The notes: generated by a model from the letters alone, not told the origin. Shown: positions 14,287 to 28,060, counted from the first letter of the stretch. The stretch is 64,000 bases of DNA from Caprimulgus europaeus (GCA_907165065.1 OU015540.1:2526001-2590000); one strand, 5' to 3'. Made by a program: numbers and translations.

Positions 14287-17200
14287 CAAGCTCTTGCCTT
14301 GTGGGTGGCTCTGCTCAACTCAGAGCTGTGACTGCTCCGATGCAGAAGCAAAGTCTTACCTCTTGCTGGTTTTAGGAGTAAATGGATTCTTCTCTTTCTT
14401 CCTCCATGGAAAGCCCTAAATTCACCGTAAGGACCATCTTACCTATGAGATGCTTCAGCCAGAGTCAAGACCAGAGCATTGCTCATCGTTAGCCCTGTGA
14501 AATAGGAGTATTTGGGGAACCTTCAGCCGGATTGATGTCTTTATTTATGCTGAGTGGTACTTTATACCAGCGTGCTGAAGCACATCACCATGATTAAATG
14601 TCAGAAGCTGGTTTCTCGTAACCTTTGGTAGGAAAACTTTCCTGTCTAGAAGAGTATTTCAAGGATGAAATATTCTCTAGTGCAATGTGTGAGTTAAAAC
14701 CCTCTTGAAATAAAATACCCTCAGAATAGGCTTTAAATACAAGTTAGATGATGTGCAGACGAGCACGTGTGTCCTGTCTGGAAAAATAACTTCATCTCAG
14801 ATGGGTAACTAAGCTCACTTCATACTGAACATCCTTCTACCCACAACTTTGTGGTCCTTTCCTGGTTGTCCTTGATGTCTGGAGCAGATGCCTGGTTCTG
14901 CTATCTTCATCCTACCCTGTCTCACCAGTCAGCAGCTCAGAGCTGCAGAGGCTGCTGTAGATGCAAAAAGTTTCCCTGTGGTTGTGGTGGAATAGTTACA
15001 GGGATAAAGCCCTTTCTGTACCACTGTGGGATGTAGGTCTGTGAACATCAAAGGTGCTGACTCACACTGGGCTGCATGACTCTTTGAAGTGGCTGATGGA
15101 CCATTCATGATATCTGGGTCAGTCTGGGACCCCTGTCTGCAGTGCCACAGGGCTTTGTTGGGAGTGATGAGATCACGCTGCCATGAGGAGTTGTTGTAAA
15201 CTTTAATCAATGAAAATTGTCCCTATTTGTCCACCCCATCATCCCAGCCCCTGCTGAGCCACTGAAGAAAAGGCTGATCTGTGAGCTATTGCTTTGGATT
15301 GTCACCTCTTTTCTCTGCCTTCTTTTTCACCTTAGATATTGGAGATGTTAAGCTTTATCATGTTCAACTTGATGAGTCTACTTCTACACCTACAGCTTCC
15401 CTAACATTGTACAAATGTTCTCCAAGCCAGCCAAAATCTCCTTTGCCATTTAACTTGCTGTGATTGACTGCTAATAGGTTACAGTGCCTTGATAACTGGA
15501 AATCATAAATCTACCATCTTGTGTCCTTTCTGTAGTCTTCCAGGAATCAAAAGCTATATCCTCAGCTACCATAAATCTGCACACCTCCCTTGACTCCAAG
15601 TAGAAAAAGCAAACAGCCCAGTTCCTTACCTGTTCTCTGGATCTAAGAAACAAAAAAACCTCCAAGACTGTCTTTGTTTTGCAGGTCAGGCTTAAAAAAA
15701 AATTAAAAAATAATAAAAAAATAGCTTTTCTACTCTCTCCAGGAGATTAATACTTAGGAGAGAGGCACAAAAGCATTGCTGCCTTCTAACAAATTATAAA
15801 GACATGACAGGAATTGTCTAATGGAGACATCTTAGTCATAGGATTAATGACACATCTGAAGCAAGTTGTCTTATCTGAAAAGAGCTGTCTTAACAGAGGA
15901 TCTAGTGTGTGGCTTTAAAAGCCCCCTCAGATCTGTCATGGCTCAGTTACAGCCAATATATACTTTCAATAGCTTGTTTCCTATTTTTGACCTATTGGTG
16001 GTGGTGATCAATATTTAAAGATCACTGCTGGAGAAGTGTAGATCAGATAGTGCCAGGCTGTTTTCAGGAAGGAGAATTGAATAGAGAAGAGAAGATAGTG
16101 GCAAAGCAATGATAAAATGTCGTGGGGGAACATCAGGGGATGTGTTACCTGTCAGCGTGTCTTCAGGCACACGTGTGTGCAAACCTCCCTCAACCTCCCT
16201 CCTTTGGTGCTGCAGGGACAATTCCCAGGGCACTGTGGGGCTGAGGTGTTCCCATGGCACATCTTGCCATGCTGGCTGCCTTCCTGCCAAGCTCAGACAT
16301 GAAAATCCAGGGGGACCTCCTCCTCAGTCTGGGAAGGTTTAACTCATTCAGCCGAGCGACCTCCGTTAGAGGCTGCAGGATCCATCAGTGAATTTAACCA
16401 GAAGCAAAACAAGCCAGGAAGACAATTAAGTGATTGATTCAGAACGCTGTTGGGAAGGAACTCGCAGTCAGGCCATGCTAATAAAGCTCCAGAGATTGAT
16501 CAGTCCTTGTACAATGATCAGTAATTTTGGTTTAGGCAGGAGCTCGATGTTTTCTGTTATTCAAGTCCACTTGGTTTTGGAGCGTTTCCTCCTGAGACAC
16601 AGGGGAGTTGGTTATCGGTTTGTTGGCTCTGGAGTGGTGTGTGGGCATCAGAACTCACAACTGTGTCTCTCAGGGGGTCTGTGTGTATCTAGTTGCTAAA
16701 ATATTGGCATGCCAGCATGAATCCAGCATCGTACAATCATTTGCCACTTATGATTCTGGTCCTCTCACCGTCTCCCTGTTTCCAGGTGGCTCTGCTTGGA
16801 CAACTGCAGTGTCTGACAAGCTGTAAATCTGGCATGGCTGTCAAAATGAGGGCTTGTCAGGTTGTCACTGAAGAGCAACCGGAGAGGCAGCAGATGTCTA
16901 CAGCTTTGTGGAGTCTGAATGGCATTGCTGCAGAAGAAGGCAAAGAGAAGAGCACAGACCCTGGCTGAGGAGGAAGGGTAGGTGCAAGCTGTGTTGAGAT
17001 CCTGAGAGTTGCTGAGTTATAACTGCTCCTAAATCTACCTGCACTTAATTCCCTGGGTTCAGAGGACAGGAGCAAAGCTGTTGGAGTGTGCAGTCCCTCG
17101 GGCACATTGAGACCCTCTTGAATTAATAATAACCAGTCCTCTGGACAGAGGATGGTCTAATTCCCATCAAAAGAGCTTGAGGGACAGAGATTTCTCTACC

Positions 17201-19508
17201 TTTCGGGGCAAAAAGGTCTTATTGTCTGTTCTATCACTCATCTGGCTTTTCTTGTTGAGCAAGTCATTGAATTTCCTGGAATCTCATTTTTTTAATGTAA
17301 CTTTAAAGAACCATCACCCTCCTCTCCTGGAGAGCTGCAGCGTGTGCTGACTGCTGAGACTCTCATGGGACAGGGCTTTTCCTCTCTGAGCTGGTGCTTT
17401 TGTTTGCATGGAAATGCATCATAAAACCACCTTGATTTATACTGCAATGCAACTTTTTGACAGCTGAGCTCTCCATTTGGACTTTATAATGTCTTCTCAT
17501 ACATATTCTGATAGCTATAAGAGACTGAATTGAGACTTTTTGATAGGAAACCTTAGTGTGGGGCTTTGTTCCAAATAGGACTAAAGGGAATTTCTTGTAG
17601 CAGTAACCTGGGTTTCCTCAGGAGTGGAAACTCTCACGTTCACCCAGCCCTGATGAATGAGTTGTTAGAAGTTCAGCACAGCAGGTCACATTTTTTTTCA
17701 GTGTTCACATGGGTGTAATACACAGTATTGTAAAGTAAATCCCTTGACTGCTCAAACTAATGTGCTCCAATTTCACTGGCATTTGGCCTACTATTTCAGA
17801 AAGGAAAATGTCACTGGTGACCTAAATAAGATTTGCTTCTAAGCAGCTCTGGGGTGAAAACCTGCCTCTTTCAAAATCTAGAGGTGATTCTTGCATGGAT
17901 TAGAGTGGAGCTCCACGTTTTCAATGCAACTCTGTGCCAATTAAAGGTAATAGGCTTCCAGGATAGTGCAGTCAGTAATGAAGGGTGAGCCTCCAAGTTT
18001 CTGTTTTTAATAAGCCCCTCAAAACATGGTTGTGTCATTGAACACCTTGTGTCTGGGCTGGGATTGTTGATGGGAACAGGTTTTATTCTGGATTTTCCTA
18101 ACCAAGCCAGAAAAACCCGAGGAGCAGATGCTGCATTTCAGCTTTTCCAGCTGAAAGGCAGAACCTCAAACTGTGAACAGTGGAGAAAAAGATGTGAGAC
18201 TGATCAGCAAATGCAATATGGGGAGAAGCAAGGATTGATTTCTCTAATCCATCTAAGCAAGCATGGGAAGAAACGTTCACTCATTTATCTTTGCATAATA
18301 TAAATGTCTTTTTTCTACAAGATCTGTTTAGGACAAATTATTCTCCTGTGACACTGTTTCAAAATTAGTTGGCCCTTTTGAGCATAGAATCAGGACACTG
18401 GGTTCAGCCTTTGCCAGGTTAAGCAGAGGACTCTGCTGTCCCTGTATGTCTCTCTGGTCCTGTCACACTGGGACAAGGACACGTGCTCCAGAGGAGCAAG
18501 CAAAAGAACTCTTAGGTCAGGAGTGGTTTTGAAATGTGACTTGTGGGACAAGAAAGTTTTGGGACTACTTGGTGCCTGTTCTTTCTTGTTAGTCTAAGGC
18601 TGTGAGGTTGCATTTTGGTGGGGGAAAAATAACTTCACCTTCCTGAAAGCCAGCTCTTCAGGTCTGGGCACGTGGCAAACAATAGGTGGCAAAAGAATTG
18701 AGAAAACAAGGGCTTTTCGGTGACTTAAACAAAAAAAAACCCAAAAAGCCCACTTTTCAGGCACAGTTAAAAGAAAGAAATGAGGAGGAAAAGGGATAAG
18801 AATGGAGAAGATGTTTATTTACCAGAAAAGTTTGAGACTTCCAGTCTGTGCCTGTGCAACCACTTAAAGCTGGTGGTACTGGTGCCCCTCCTGCTGCTCA
18901 GGGGAATGAAATCCCAAAACTCCCAGAGCAAACTGCTTTATGGAGTGGTGGGGGCATGAAACATGGAAATGAAGTAAAAATAAGGCTGGCCTGGGAGGGA
19001 AAGTGTGGTGGCTCCTCTCCAGATGTGACAGGGGCCAGGCACACATCGCTGCACTTAACTCAAGCCCTTCCACTGGCTGGAACAAGAAGTATTTCTCCTA
19101 CATGTGCTGCATTGCCCTTTTTCCTTTTCTTTTTCTTTTTTTTTGTTTTAACTTAACCTATGAATAATGTTTTGACCATTTTAAAGGCTGCCATACTAAT
19201 AAAAGACTATTAAATCCTACCACTTCCTCTGTAGAGCAGGAATAAGTCAAGATAGACACAACTGTGGAGAGGGAAAGAAGGCTCTGAATGTGAAGGCTTA
19301 TTAAATATTTCACCCTCAATATATTTAATATGTATGAGGCTCATGTCACTGTCCTACTAATGCTCCTTGGGACCAGAGTGCCAATAGAAAGGAGCATTAA
19401 AGCAGAACAAAAAGCATCCCTGGCAATGCCACCTGCGTGGGAGGTTGCTCTGGCTGCTGTAATGCCAGGAAAAGGGATGAGGAGCAGCCCAGGAAACCCC
19501 AAACTCAC
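14287..19508. other. No gene recognised
   Basis: Long CR1-free stretch with AT-rich patches (A-runs near 15,690-15,720 and T-run near 19,130-19,150). No exon supported. Confidence 0.65.
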
Positions 19509-19607
19509 AGCCAACAGCACCAGGATTTCCATCTGGTCTGGGGTGATGCCTTGTCCCACTGCAGGTGGGTCTGATGTGACATCTTCTCCTTTCTGTACCA
19601 TCATTAC
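19509..19607 (-). other. Weak candidate exon on the - strand (b)
   Basis: A 99-nt open stretch (33 codons) between CCTTTTCTTTCAG (strong acceptor) and GCT|GTGAGT (full donor consensus), phase 0 at both ends. The peptide includes QKGEDVTSDPPAVGQGITPD and matches no family I know. It could be a lncRNA exon or coincidence. Confidence 0.2.
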
Positions 19608-19700
19608 CTGAAAGAAAAGGATGCTTTGGCCAAGAACCGGAGCCCTTGGATGTGCGTGCACCACGTAGCAGAAGCAGGAACAGCCTTGCAGGTCTCTCAC

Positions 19701-19755
19701 CCCATTTCTTAGGGTCATGAAACAATTTTGTCTCATTTGACCCCTCTTGCCCTCA
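19701..19755 (-). other. Weak candidate exon on the - strand (a)
   Basis: Bounded on the - strand by a moderate acceptor (CTCTAAACAG) and a good donor (GGG|GTGAGA). Its frame ends in phase 0, compatible with candidate (b) 93 bp downstream. I do not recognise the peptide. Chance splice signals remain the more likely explanation. Confidence 0.15.
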
Positions 19756-22700
19756 CTGTTTAGAGACCCAGATAGGCACCTCACCACACTCTATCTGTGG
19801 AACACATGGGTTTTTTTTTTCCTTGCTGCCAGCATGATGCTTTGCAGAGATTTCCTAGTAGCCCTGAAGAAATGATAATGCAGGCCAGTAGAAGAGGCAG
19901 ACCAATTTACTGGCTAACAAAGATAAATTTAAATTGAATTATGCTTGACTGGCCATCCTGCCACAACAAGAAGACTTCCACCCTCAACTCAGCCTGGCAG
20001 ATTATCTGGAATAAAAAAACAAAGTTGCCCAGGGCTGGTAACCCAGCTAAAAAGGTTTTGTGACCCCATTTCAGGTTGAAAACTCTAGTTTGAGAAATGC
20101 TGAAGTTTCTGGAATAATAGCAACCTTGCTTAGAGTGGTCTGAAGTGGAGCTTTGCTTAGGGAGATGGAGGCACAGAGCTTTCTCTAAGGTTACATAAAT
20201 GCAAAGTTGGGATGAGTGAAGGCAACTGGTACCATCACCTGCTCCATGTTGCAGGTGAACTGCAAGGGAGAGGGTGGTTTTTGTATGTGTAATAAAGAAA
20301 CTTGTTATTTCCATAGCCCTTGGTTTATCAAATTGAAGCAGTTAGTAGAGAAGACTTTAAAAGTTATCCCATGCGTGTGTCTTGCTCTTGGGTTTTTTTC
20401 TGATCTTCAAAGTTTTCTTAAAAACTTAATTCCCAGAAAACATTGCCATTGTCCCCCTCCATCCCTTCAAGTTGCCTTCAAGTTCTTTCTCCTCTGGTTT
20501 TCCCACGTTTCAGGACCTGAGGGCTATAACCAAGCCTGTTGTGACTCTACAGTCCTTCCCAGCATCCAGTCTTTCTACACCCTGGTAGCTCTAAGTTGTC
20601 CTGTACAAAATCTCCCCTCAAAACACAGTTCCCTGTGGGCTGTATGAAGCTGTAACTGTTAATGCTTGCTGTCAGCATGCTTTAGGTTTGGGGTTTTGCT
20701 AATTTATATCCCAAATTCCCTGTTCCTGGGAGCTACTGAGCACCTTCTGCCCTTGGTGGGGACTGAGGACATGTGGCCCTTTGCAGGGCTCGGACCAAAA
20801 TGTGCTAGAAATCAGTGCAGAGACACTTTCAGCCCCTGCTCCTCCTCTCCTCCCTCTGCCACAAAGTTCTTGGGTTAATTTTTCTGTCTCCTTTTGATAT
20901 TTTTTTTTCCATAAAATTATCTTCTTGTTGCACTGCTCGTAGTTGCTAAAGGTCACAAAATAAATACTGTGCTGCTGTCTTGTGTATCAAAGCTGCTTTC
21001 TACATGAGCTTTTCATGTGTTTTCAGACCATTAAAACTGTCTCCTTGCTCTTTGCCTTTGTGATCAAAGCATCATTCATGCAGAATGTGCTTTATCTCTC
21101 CCAGCAACTATTGCCTCCTCCTGTGATGCTGCTCTTGGAGGACATTTATTTTTCTCCAGATGCTTTTTCTCTTCTCTCTCTGCTCTGGCTCTGGTTGTGC
21201 AGTGCTCCAATGCACCAGCTAAGGAGGGAAATAGTTAAGTTGTTTTTTAAAGGGAGGGGAAAAAATGGTAAAATGGACCTTGTTTGTTCTGTAATGGGGT
21301 TCCTGGTACCACCCTGAGCAGTTCCTGTTTGTCAGTAAGCCTAGCAAATAGAAAATTGTTTTATAAACTGTTTTTAAAGGCTGAAAGGTTATTAAAAAGG
21401 ATTTAACGCTGTCACAGGAGGCAACTGTGTTTAAACAGGGCCATTAGTCTCTTTGTAGGCCTGTTTAATAGTGTTTTCTCCCTTGATTGTTGCTCTCTTG
21501 TCTTGGTTTTTTTGGGAGTTTCTTTTTCCTTTTTCAGTATTGAAGTTATCTCCTGAAAGGCACCTCGAGCAGAGATGGGCTGGGTGGGTAACCCAGGGTG
21601 GGGATTTGCTGTATAACTGCTGGGAAATGGGATTTTAAAGGAAAATGGGAAGGGAAAGGCAGGTTCATAAGGATCAGAAGGTGACATGGTTGGGGTGATG
21701 ATGCCCATCGTCATTCTTTGGACCGTGTTTCACAGAGTCAGAAATCCCAAAAGCTTTGGGAAAGGAAGTGAAGAGGCAGAGACCCTCATGGTGCTCACAT
21801 GAGCTTGGACAACCAAAAACCTTCATAATGCACCCAAACTCACCCTGTTCTCAATAGCAAATGGTGCAACAAGGGGAAGGAAGCACAGAAGATTCAGCTA
21901 TAGGAAAAGAATTCAAGTTAGAAGCAGCCCTTGGTGTATTGCAGGGCAGGAAATTGGGGAATCTCTGCAGGGGGATGCTGAAGGGACTGGAGCTGGTGAG
22001 GAGAAAAAAAAGAGGAAAAAAAAGTAAAAGAAGAGTCTGTTGGCAAAGTACTTTCACAGATGTGTCATTCAGGAGTGGCTCATATAACTGAAGAATGGCA
22101 AACAGAGTACTCTGTGTGAAAAGAGGAGGAAAAGCAATCCCAGCAGCCACTGGCCTTTCACAGGCTGCAAAGCTTCAGACAAATTGTGAAGGGAAGAATA
22201 ATGGGATGAAAATAGGACCGAGTCCAATCCAGACTTGCTAAGGCACATTGAACCCCTTGTCTTGGTATTTTATTTTTTTCTATTGGTAGAGGAACTGGTT
22301 TCCTCCACAAAAGAAAAATGTATTTCTTCTTCAGCTGGCTTTTGGTTAAAGTGATGTTTTGGGGATTTTTTCAGTGGATGAAGGGAAATGAATCATCTGT
22401 GCTAAAACACAATGCTGGTGCATGGAGAAGTATTAATAAGTGATTAAAGAAAAATTCAGCCTGGAAAAAGAGGTTCTTAGCAGTCAAAGAGGCTTTTCTG
22501 GGGCTGAAGACCCTGTTGGCATTTGGTTTGAGTAGAGGTGAGGGGTGCAGAGGTCACGGTGAGGGCTGGAGCAGTGGTGTGGGTCTGTGTGTCCCAGGAA
22601 GTACCTCCATCCCCCCAGGAACCACTGGTGTGATGTAGGAGGTGAAAGGGATGGTGAGGGAGGATTATCAGGATCCAGCAAAGCAAATCTTGCTGGAACT

Positions 22701-23079
22701 GCACAGGTTTTCATGCAAATTAAATCTAAATGCCCAAATATTTGTAGTGCAAAGCTAAGGCTGTGAACATGGCTGAAATGACCGTGGTGAAGACCAAGGC
22801 TGCTTGCTGCAGGTGATGTGTCCTCCTCCACCAGCTGTGTCCATATGCAACCATGGGTATCTTCATCTGATCCCTGCTTTGCATTGACAAATCTGGGATA
22901 CTTGCTGTGACACTGCTGAACTTGGCCATCATCTGATAGGTGATGGGACTGAAATGTCCCTTTTGCCCTCCTTTATTTCAGGGATGTGACTGTACTAGAA
23001 GAGGGCTCCTGGGGAAAAAGTCTGGGTGCTCAGTTGATGAGAGCTGCCCCAGTGCTGCTGGGATGCAGAGACTCCTGCA
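19756..23079. other. No gene recognised
   Basis: CR1-free sequence. A purine-rich tract lies at about 21,985-22,035. The 143-codon + frame at 20,216-20,647 is not protein-like. Confidence 0.65.
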
Positions 23080-23556
23080 GGGACCTGCTGCTGCTGGAAC
23101 ATGTCCAGAGAAGGGCAACAGAGCTGGGGAAGGGTCTGGAGCACAAGTGTGCTGAGTTCAGGCTGAGGGAACTGGGGGTGTTGAGCCTGGAGAAAAGGAG
23201 GCTGAGGGGAGACCTCCTGGCTCTGTCCAAGTCCCTGAAAGTAGGGTGGAGAGAGGTGGGGGTGGGTCTGTTCCACCAAGGACCAAGGGACAGGACAAGA
23301 GGAAATGGCCTCAAGTTGCACCAGAGAATATTTAGATTGGATGTGAGGAAGAATTTTTCACTGGAAGGGTGGTCAAGCATTGGAACAGGCTGCTCAGGGA
23401 GGTGGTGGAGTCACCTTCCCCGGTGGGATTTAAAAGTTGGGCAGACAAGGTGGTTAGGGACATGGGTTAGAGGTGGAATTGGTAGTGCTGGGTTAATGAT
23501 TGGACTTGATGCTCTTAAAGGTCTTTTCCAACCACTACAATTCTGTGATTCAACAA
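23080..23556 (+). repeat. CR1 LINE fragment with ORF2 C-terminal remnant
   Basis: The longest open frame across it (from 22,986) reads [17 protein letters not shown], then [20 protein letters not shown] and [12 protein letters not shown]: the C-terminal end of the CR1 reverse transcriptase. It ends with the AAAGGTCTTTTCCAACCAC tail and ATTCTGTGATTC. The frame is coding only as a transposon relic. Confidence 0.95.
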
Positions 23557-26500
23557 GCCTGGTCCAAGGAGCATCAGAAAAGATATCATCTCACCAGCTG
23601 CTCCCGTGCAATGTGCAGAAGAAAATCCCCTTTTCTGTTGTTACTGCTGTAATTTTATGGCTTGTGTTGTGTCTAATTATTTTCCTACATTTGCAGGAAA
23701 GGTCCAAGTCCCACCTGCCCTTCTCTGCGGGATTTTCCTGTCCTGGGAAATGAGGCTGCCAGCAGAGGGCACACAATGTGTGGAGATGTGGCTCCTCTCC
23801 TGGTCCTGGCAGTAGCTGCCTCCTGGTGCTCAGCTGCACATCCTCAGCTCCTTGTCCAAAAGGAGAAACTGAGGCAGGGACAGAAGTGTATTGCTCAAGG
23901 TTGGAGAGCTTCAGGAGCATAATCCATGTCCTGCGTGGCAAAATAGAGGTGGTCACTCACTTAGCACAAGCAGGCTTTGGTTTGGGTTCATTTCCTCCCC
24001 TCGGGCTCTGGTTTTGGTGTTTGGGGCTGCTTTTTGGGTTTCTCCCTTTCCCTGACTGAAGGGGACCAAGAACCCATGCTGAGGTCTTGACAGTCTATAT
24101 TTCAGTGGACAGCAGGGATTTTTTTGGGGTGCTCACCCCAGAACTGTCAGGGTGGAGAAATAGAGGTAGAGGAGACCTTGCTGCAGCCTTCCTCCTCCTG
24201 GTTGCATCCCTATCAAAGGGAGTGTGAGTGTGTAGAGTCAAACAGGAGGATCTGCTGACCTACTCCATCTTCTGTCAGGATCTGGGGATCCTTGGCTGGG
24301 AGGTAGGATGTGCCACTTACTCTGGTACCCCAAATATGGGAGCTTAACCCTTCTGCAGCTGGGATGCCTTTGTGCCCTCTGTTCACACATGCACCAAGCA
24401 GCTTTTTGCCCTTAGAGGTGAAGGTGTCTGTGAACCACGTGTGCTCCTCACCTCTCACCTCCTTTCTAGACAGCTCTGATCAAAAACAGTTTAGTGCACT
24501 TCAACCTTCATCAATGGAAATTTCCTCCATCTCCTCCCAGGTCCTTAGGGTTTCCAAACATCAAGTCATCAGCTGCAAATGCTGCATGAAAATGCTCAGC
24601 AAGTCATAGTCTGTTGGCATCAGTCAGTCACCACAGATAACCAGTTTGTTTTCTTGCTTTTCTTTTTAATATTCCCTTCCAGCAAAGCTCTGGAGACGTC
24701 ATTAGGAGCAGTGAGCTCTTTGGAGCTGGGCTAACAACTGCTGAGTAGGTCATTTCTGCGTAAATTATTTGCTTCTTGGTTTCTTTCCGTGCTGTGAGCT
24801 GAAGACGGCGAGTCCTGCCTCAGCATCAGCGATGGAGAAGATGCTGGCTCTGAGGATGTGGAAATGGTCCTGCTCCTCTTGCACTGGTGGCTTCTGGAGG
24901 GACAACAGCAAGTGGGTGGACCTGGTAATGACCCCAAAAGTCTTGCACCATTCTCCAGGGCTGGATATGCCAAAATAGCAGTGAGAGGAGAGGGAAGGAA
25001 TAATGACACTTGCAGCTCTACCAGATATGGAACCTCAGAGCTAGCGAAGCTGTGATGGGCTCTGAGCCCTCTGTTCCCGCTCTGTGGTCAGTACATCAAG
25101 TTGTGTGTGATGAAGTGGCCACGCTGGGCCAGAAATTGGTTGTGTGACACCTTTCAGTGCACCAGTCAGGCCCTGTTATTCATGTCCTTTTGTTTATTTA
25201 TCCACCCAGCATTTCTCAGCAGGGTCTGGTTTTCCTTCTCTTCCCACTACAATCCCCTCTCCCAGGTCCTCTGCATTATTACAAAGAACCATCCCACTAA
25301 AGAATTTCAGAAAATAACCCTGAAAATTGTACCTCAGCCTTAAAATGAAAGGCTGAAAATGTCCCTGGGAGGTCCTTATACTTGTCACCTGAAAATAATA
25401 ATTCTAATTAGCTTCCATGCCTGCTCTTGGGTCCAGCCTAATAAATCCTAATGAACAGTAGCTGATTGAAATATATCCCTGTGAATTATTTCAAATAATA
25501 AGTGTGCTCCACTCCAAGGGAACGGTTAATGATGTTGGTGGGTCACTGATGGATCCCCTTGCTGTGAAAGAGGAGGGAGGTTGGAAGAGCAGAGGTCTGA
25601 TGTTTTCCATATGGCCCCAGGTGATGTGAAATGCTGACTGGTAGATCAGAGAGGAAACCTTCACTAATAGAAATGTCTCTGTCTGCAGATCTTCAAGGCT
25701 TTTGGTGGTTGGTTACCAAGTGATCTCACTCTGCTTAAAATAGCAGGAAGGATGAGGGAACTTGGGTTTCAGCTCATGTTAGCAGCTCAGTTGAAGACTG
25801 GATGGAGCCAGGATGTCCCCACTTCTCTCCCCATGCAGACACAGGCCAAGGGAGAATAAAATGTTGTCATTTGCAAGATGGGAATGAAAAAAGTTATTGA
25901 TTAAAGTGGGATATTCTTGTGAATTATCCAGAGAGCAGCAAATGTGAATGCAAATCTTTACACATTTCAGTTGCTTTTCAAATGACCTTTTTTCCCCTTC
26001 ACAAAATGTCCGTTGCACTGCTTGTTCTATAAATCAAATCTTTTGAATTTCCAGTTTTCAGCAAACTGGATTTCCTTTAACAGGAGAGATGTTCGTAGTA
26101 AAAAATATCTGCTGCTGTTACAGCTGTTTCTCTTCCCCTGCCTCATTGTAAGAAGGCTGAAGTAGGTGACACCATCAGTAAGATGAACTGAAAGTTGGCT
26201 TGAAGTGCCTGGTTGCCCCCAAGGATAGAGACCCACCTGCAGTAGATGTTCCTCAGCTCACAGGTTGGGATGCAATTGCTCAAATGGCAACTCAGTGCAT
26301 TTAAACACACAGATCAGCCTCTTCCTCCTGGTGCTTCTCTGCTTCTGGACTGTATTATTCAGAATTATGTTTTTTCCTGTGCATCCTGATGGTTGGTTAG
26401 CTGTCCCCACCAAGCTGTTCTTTGTCCTGCAGATATGTTTAACCTATTGCTTCTAGCTTGTTTGCACCTTTATTTACTTGCCTGCCTCCATAGGTCTATA

Positions 26501-27330
26501 AATAAGAACATTTTCACATGCAGAGCTAATGAAAGGGCAAAGGTGAGCTGGAGTTGGACTTTTAACGTGCATTTAGCTTTGTTCTGCAGAACTTATGCTC
26601 CTGCTAAATTTCTGATACAGATTGAGCTGCATGGCTCCCATCTGAGCTAGCCAGAGCCTTTCTTTTTAAGCTTCATATCCCCTTCTGTGTCTGTCCCCCA
26701 CATCTGTTGGAGCTTTGTGACATGCAAAAACTGGGTGATGGAGAACTCCAGTGTGCCACTGGTCTGTGTGTGGCCATCACAGGGTTGTCCCATCAGTGAG
26801 ACCTTGTCACATTTTCCCCTATCCACTTCTAAATTCCCCAGCAAAGAGGATTTTACATCTTTCCCTTCTTGGATTACTCTAAATAATTCCTATTTTCTTA
26901 AATATCAAGAATAGCCAAGCAAAGAGATAGTTGCACAGATTTCAGCTGGTGATCCCCACGTACTTGGGTGTGTGGAAGGTTTTCTCTCTGGTTGTTAGAA
27001 CCTGCTGATGCCTTTCCAGCAGCTCCTCGTGGCTGCTGGCAGCACAGGTCCCTGGGAGCGGGGTGGCTGCTCAAACACGGGCACCTTTGCTGGGCTGTGT
27101 GGGTGTAGCTGTGCTCCTGCTTATCTAAAGCTTGTTGCTGTGAACAGCTTGTGACACTGATGGAAACGCTGGTTGACAGCAGACATGGGGAGATCTTTCA
27201 GAGCTGGTTTTGTCATCTGTAGGCTTCTTCATGGCAAAACTATGTCACCCCTAAGGCTATAGCAATTCTGGATTTTCTCAGGAGTTTTATTGTAACTTTA
27301 AAGCTCTGGAGTTTGGAGTTGTGTGTCGTA
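23557..27330. other. No gene recognised; contains the CTCF motif
   Basis: Apart from the CTCF-type motif at 23,759 nothing else is supported. Confidence 0.65.
23759..23772 (+). promoter_or_regulatory. CTCF-type motif
   Basis: CCAGCAGAGGGCAC matches the vertebrate CTCF core consensus CCASYAGRKGGCRS at all 14 positions. It lies about 14 kb upstream of the CACNA1H promoter, just after a CR1 fragment but outside its tail. Occupancy is not shown by sequence. Confidence 0.6.
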
Positions 27331-27685
27331 ATAGAATCACAGATGGGTTTGGGTTGGAAGGGACCTTAAAGCCCATCCAGTCCCAACCCCCTGCCAGCAG
27401 CAGGGACACCTTCCACCAGACCAGGTTGCTCAAAGCCTCATCCAACCTGGCCTTGAACACTTCCAGAGAGGAGCAGCCACAGCTTCTCTGGACAACCTGG
27501 GCCTGTGTCTCACCACCCTCACACCAAAGAATTTCTTCCTCATCTCAATCTACTCTCATCCAGTTTATAACCATTGCCTCTTGTTCTGTCACTCCCTGCC
27601 CTGGGCCAAAGTCCCTCCTCAGACTTCCTGGAGCCCCTTCAGGTGCTGGAAAGCTGCTAGAAGGTCTCCCTGGAGCCCATCAGGA
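27331..27685 (-). repeat. CR1 LINE fragment
   Basis: Reverse complement of a CR1 3' region: tail AATAGAATCACAGATGGG, GGTTGGAAGGGACCTTAAAG, then TGGCAG-type and CCAACCTGGCC segments, ending in GGAAGGTCTCCCTGG-like sequence at its 5' side. Confidence 0.94.
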
Positions 27686-27974
27686 CTGCCAGACATGCCC
27701 ATTGCACGGGTGTAAATCATCTCTGGAGTTTATGGCAGCAGCATGTTGTGGCCATGTAAGATTCCCATCCAACCTTGTACCTATGTTCACCTGCATCTGC
27801 CTGGGAAACCCTGGGGTTGAGGGAGCAGAAATAACTTTGTCTCTGCCTTGTATGTTTGTCCCCTACAGCTATTGCTCAGATCTTTTGAGTCTTGTAAGTC
27901 TTGGAGAAGATGATGATGTAGAGTGGTTGCCCTTTGCCCTTCAACAAGACTGCAGTGCTCTGTGGAGGTGGCTG

Positions 27975-28060
27975 TCCATCCCAGCATAGCCATCCATCCC
28001 AGCATAGCCATCCATCCCAGCATAGCCATCCATCCCAGCATAGCCATCCATCCCTGCATA
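27975..28060 (+). repeat. 18-bp minisatellite
   Basis: Four identical copies of TCCATCCCAGCATAGCCA (27,975-28,046) followed by a diverged partial copy. Because 18 is a multiple of three, both strands give repetitive peptides (His-Pro-Ser-Gln-His-Ser and Gly-Trp-Met-Ala-Met-Leu), which are not evidence of coding. Confidence 0.97.

Noticed and set aside
22986..23753. 255-codon + strand ORF, the longest in the window
   Set aside because: Its middle is the CR1 reverse-transcriptase C-terminus and the rest is flanking sequence; a transposon relic, not a host gene.
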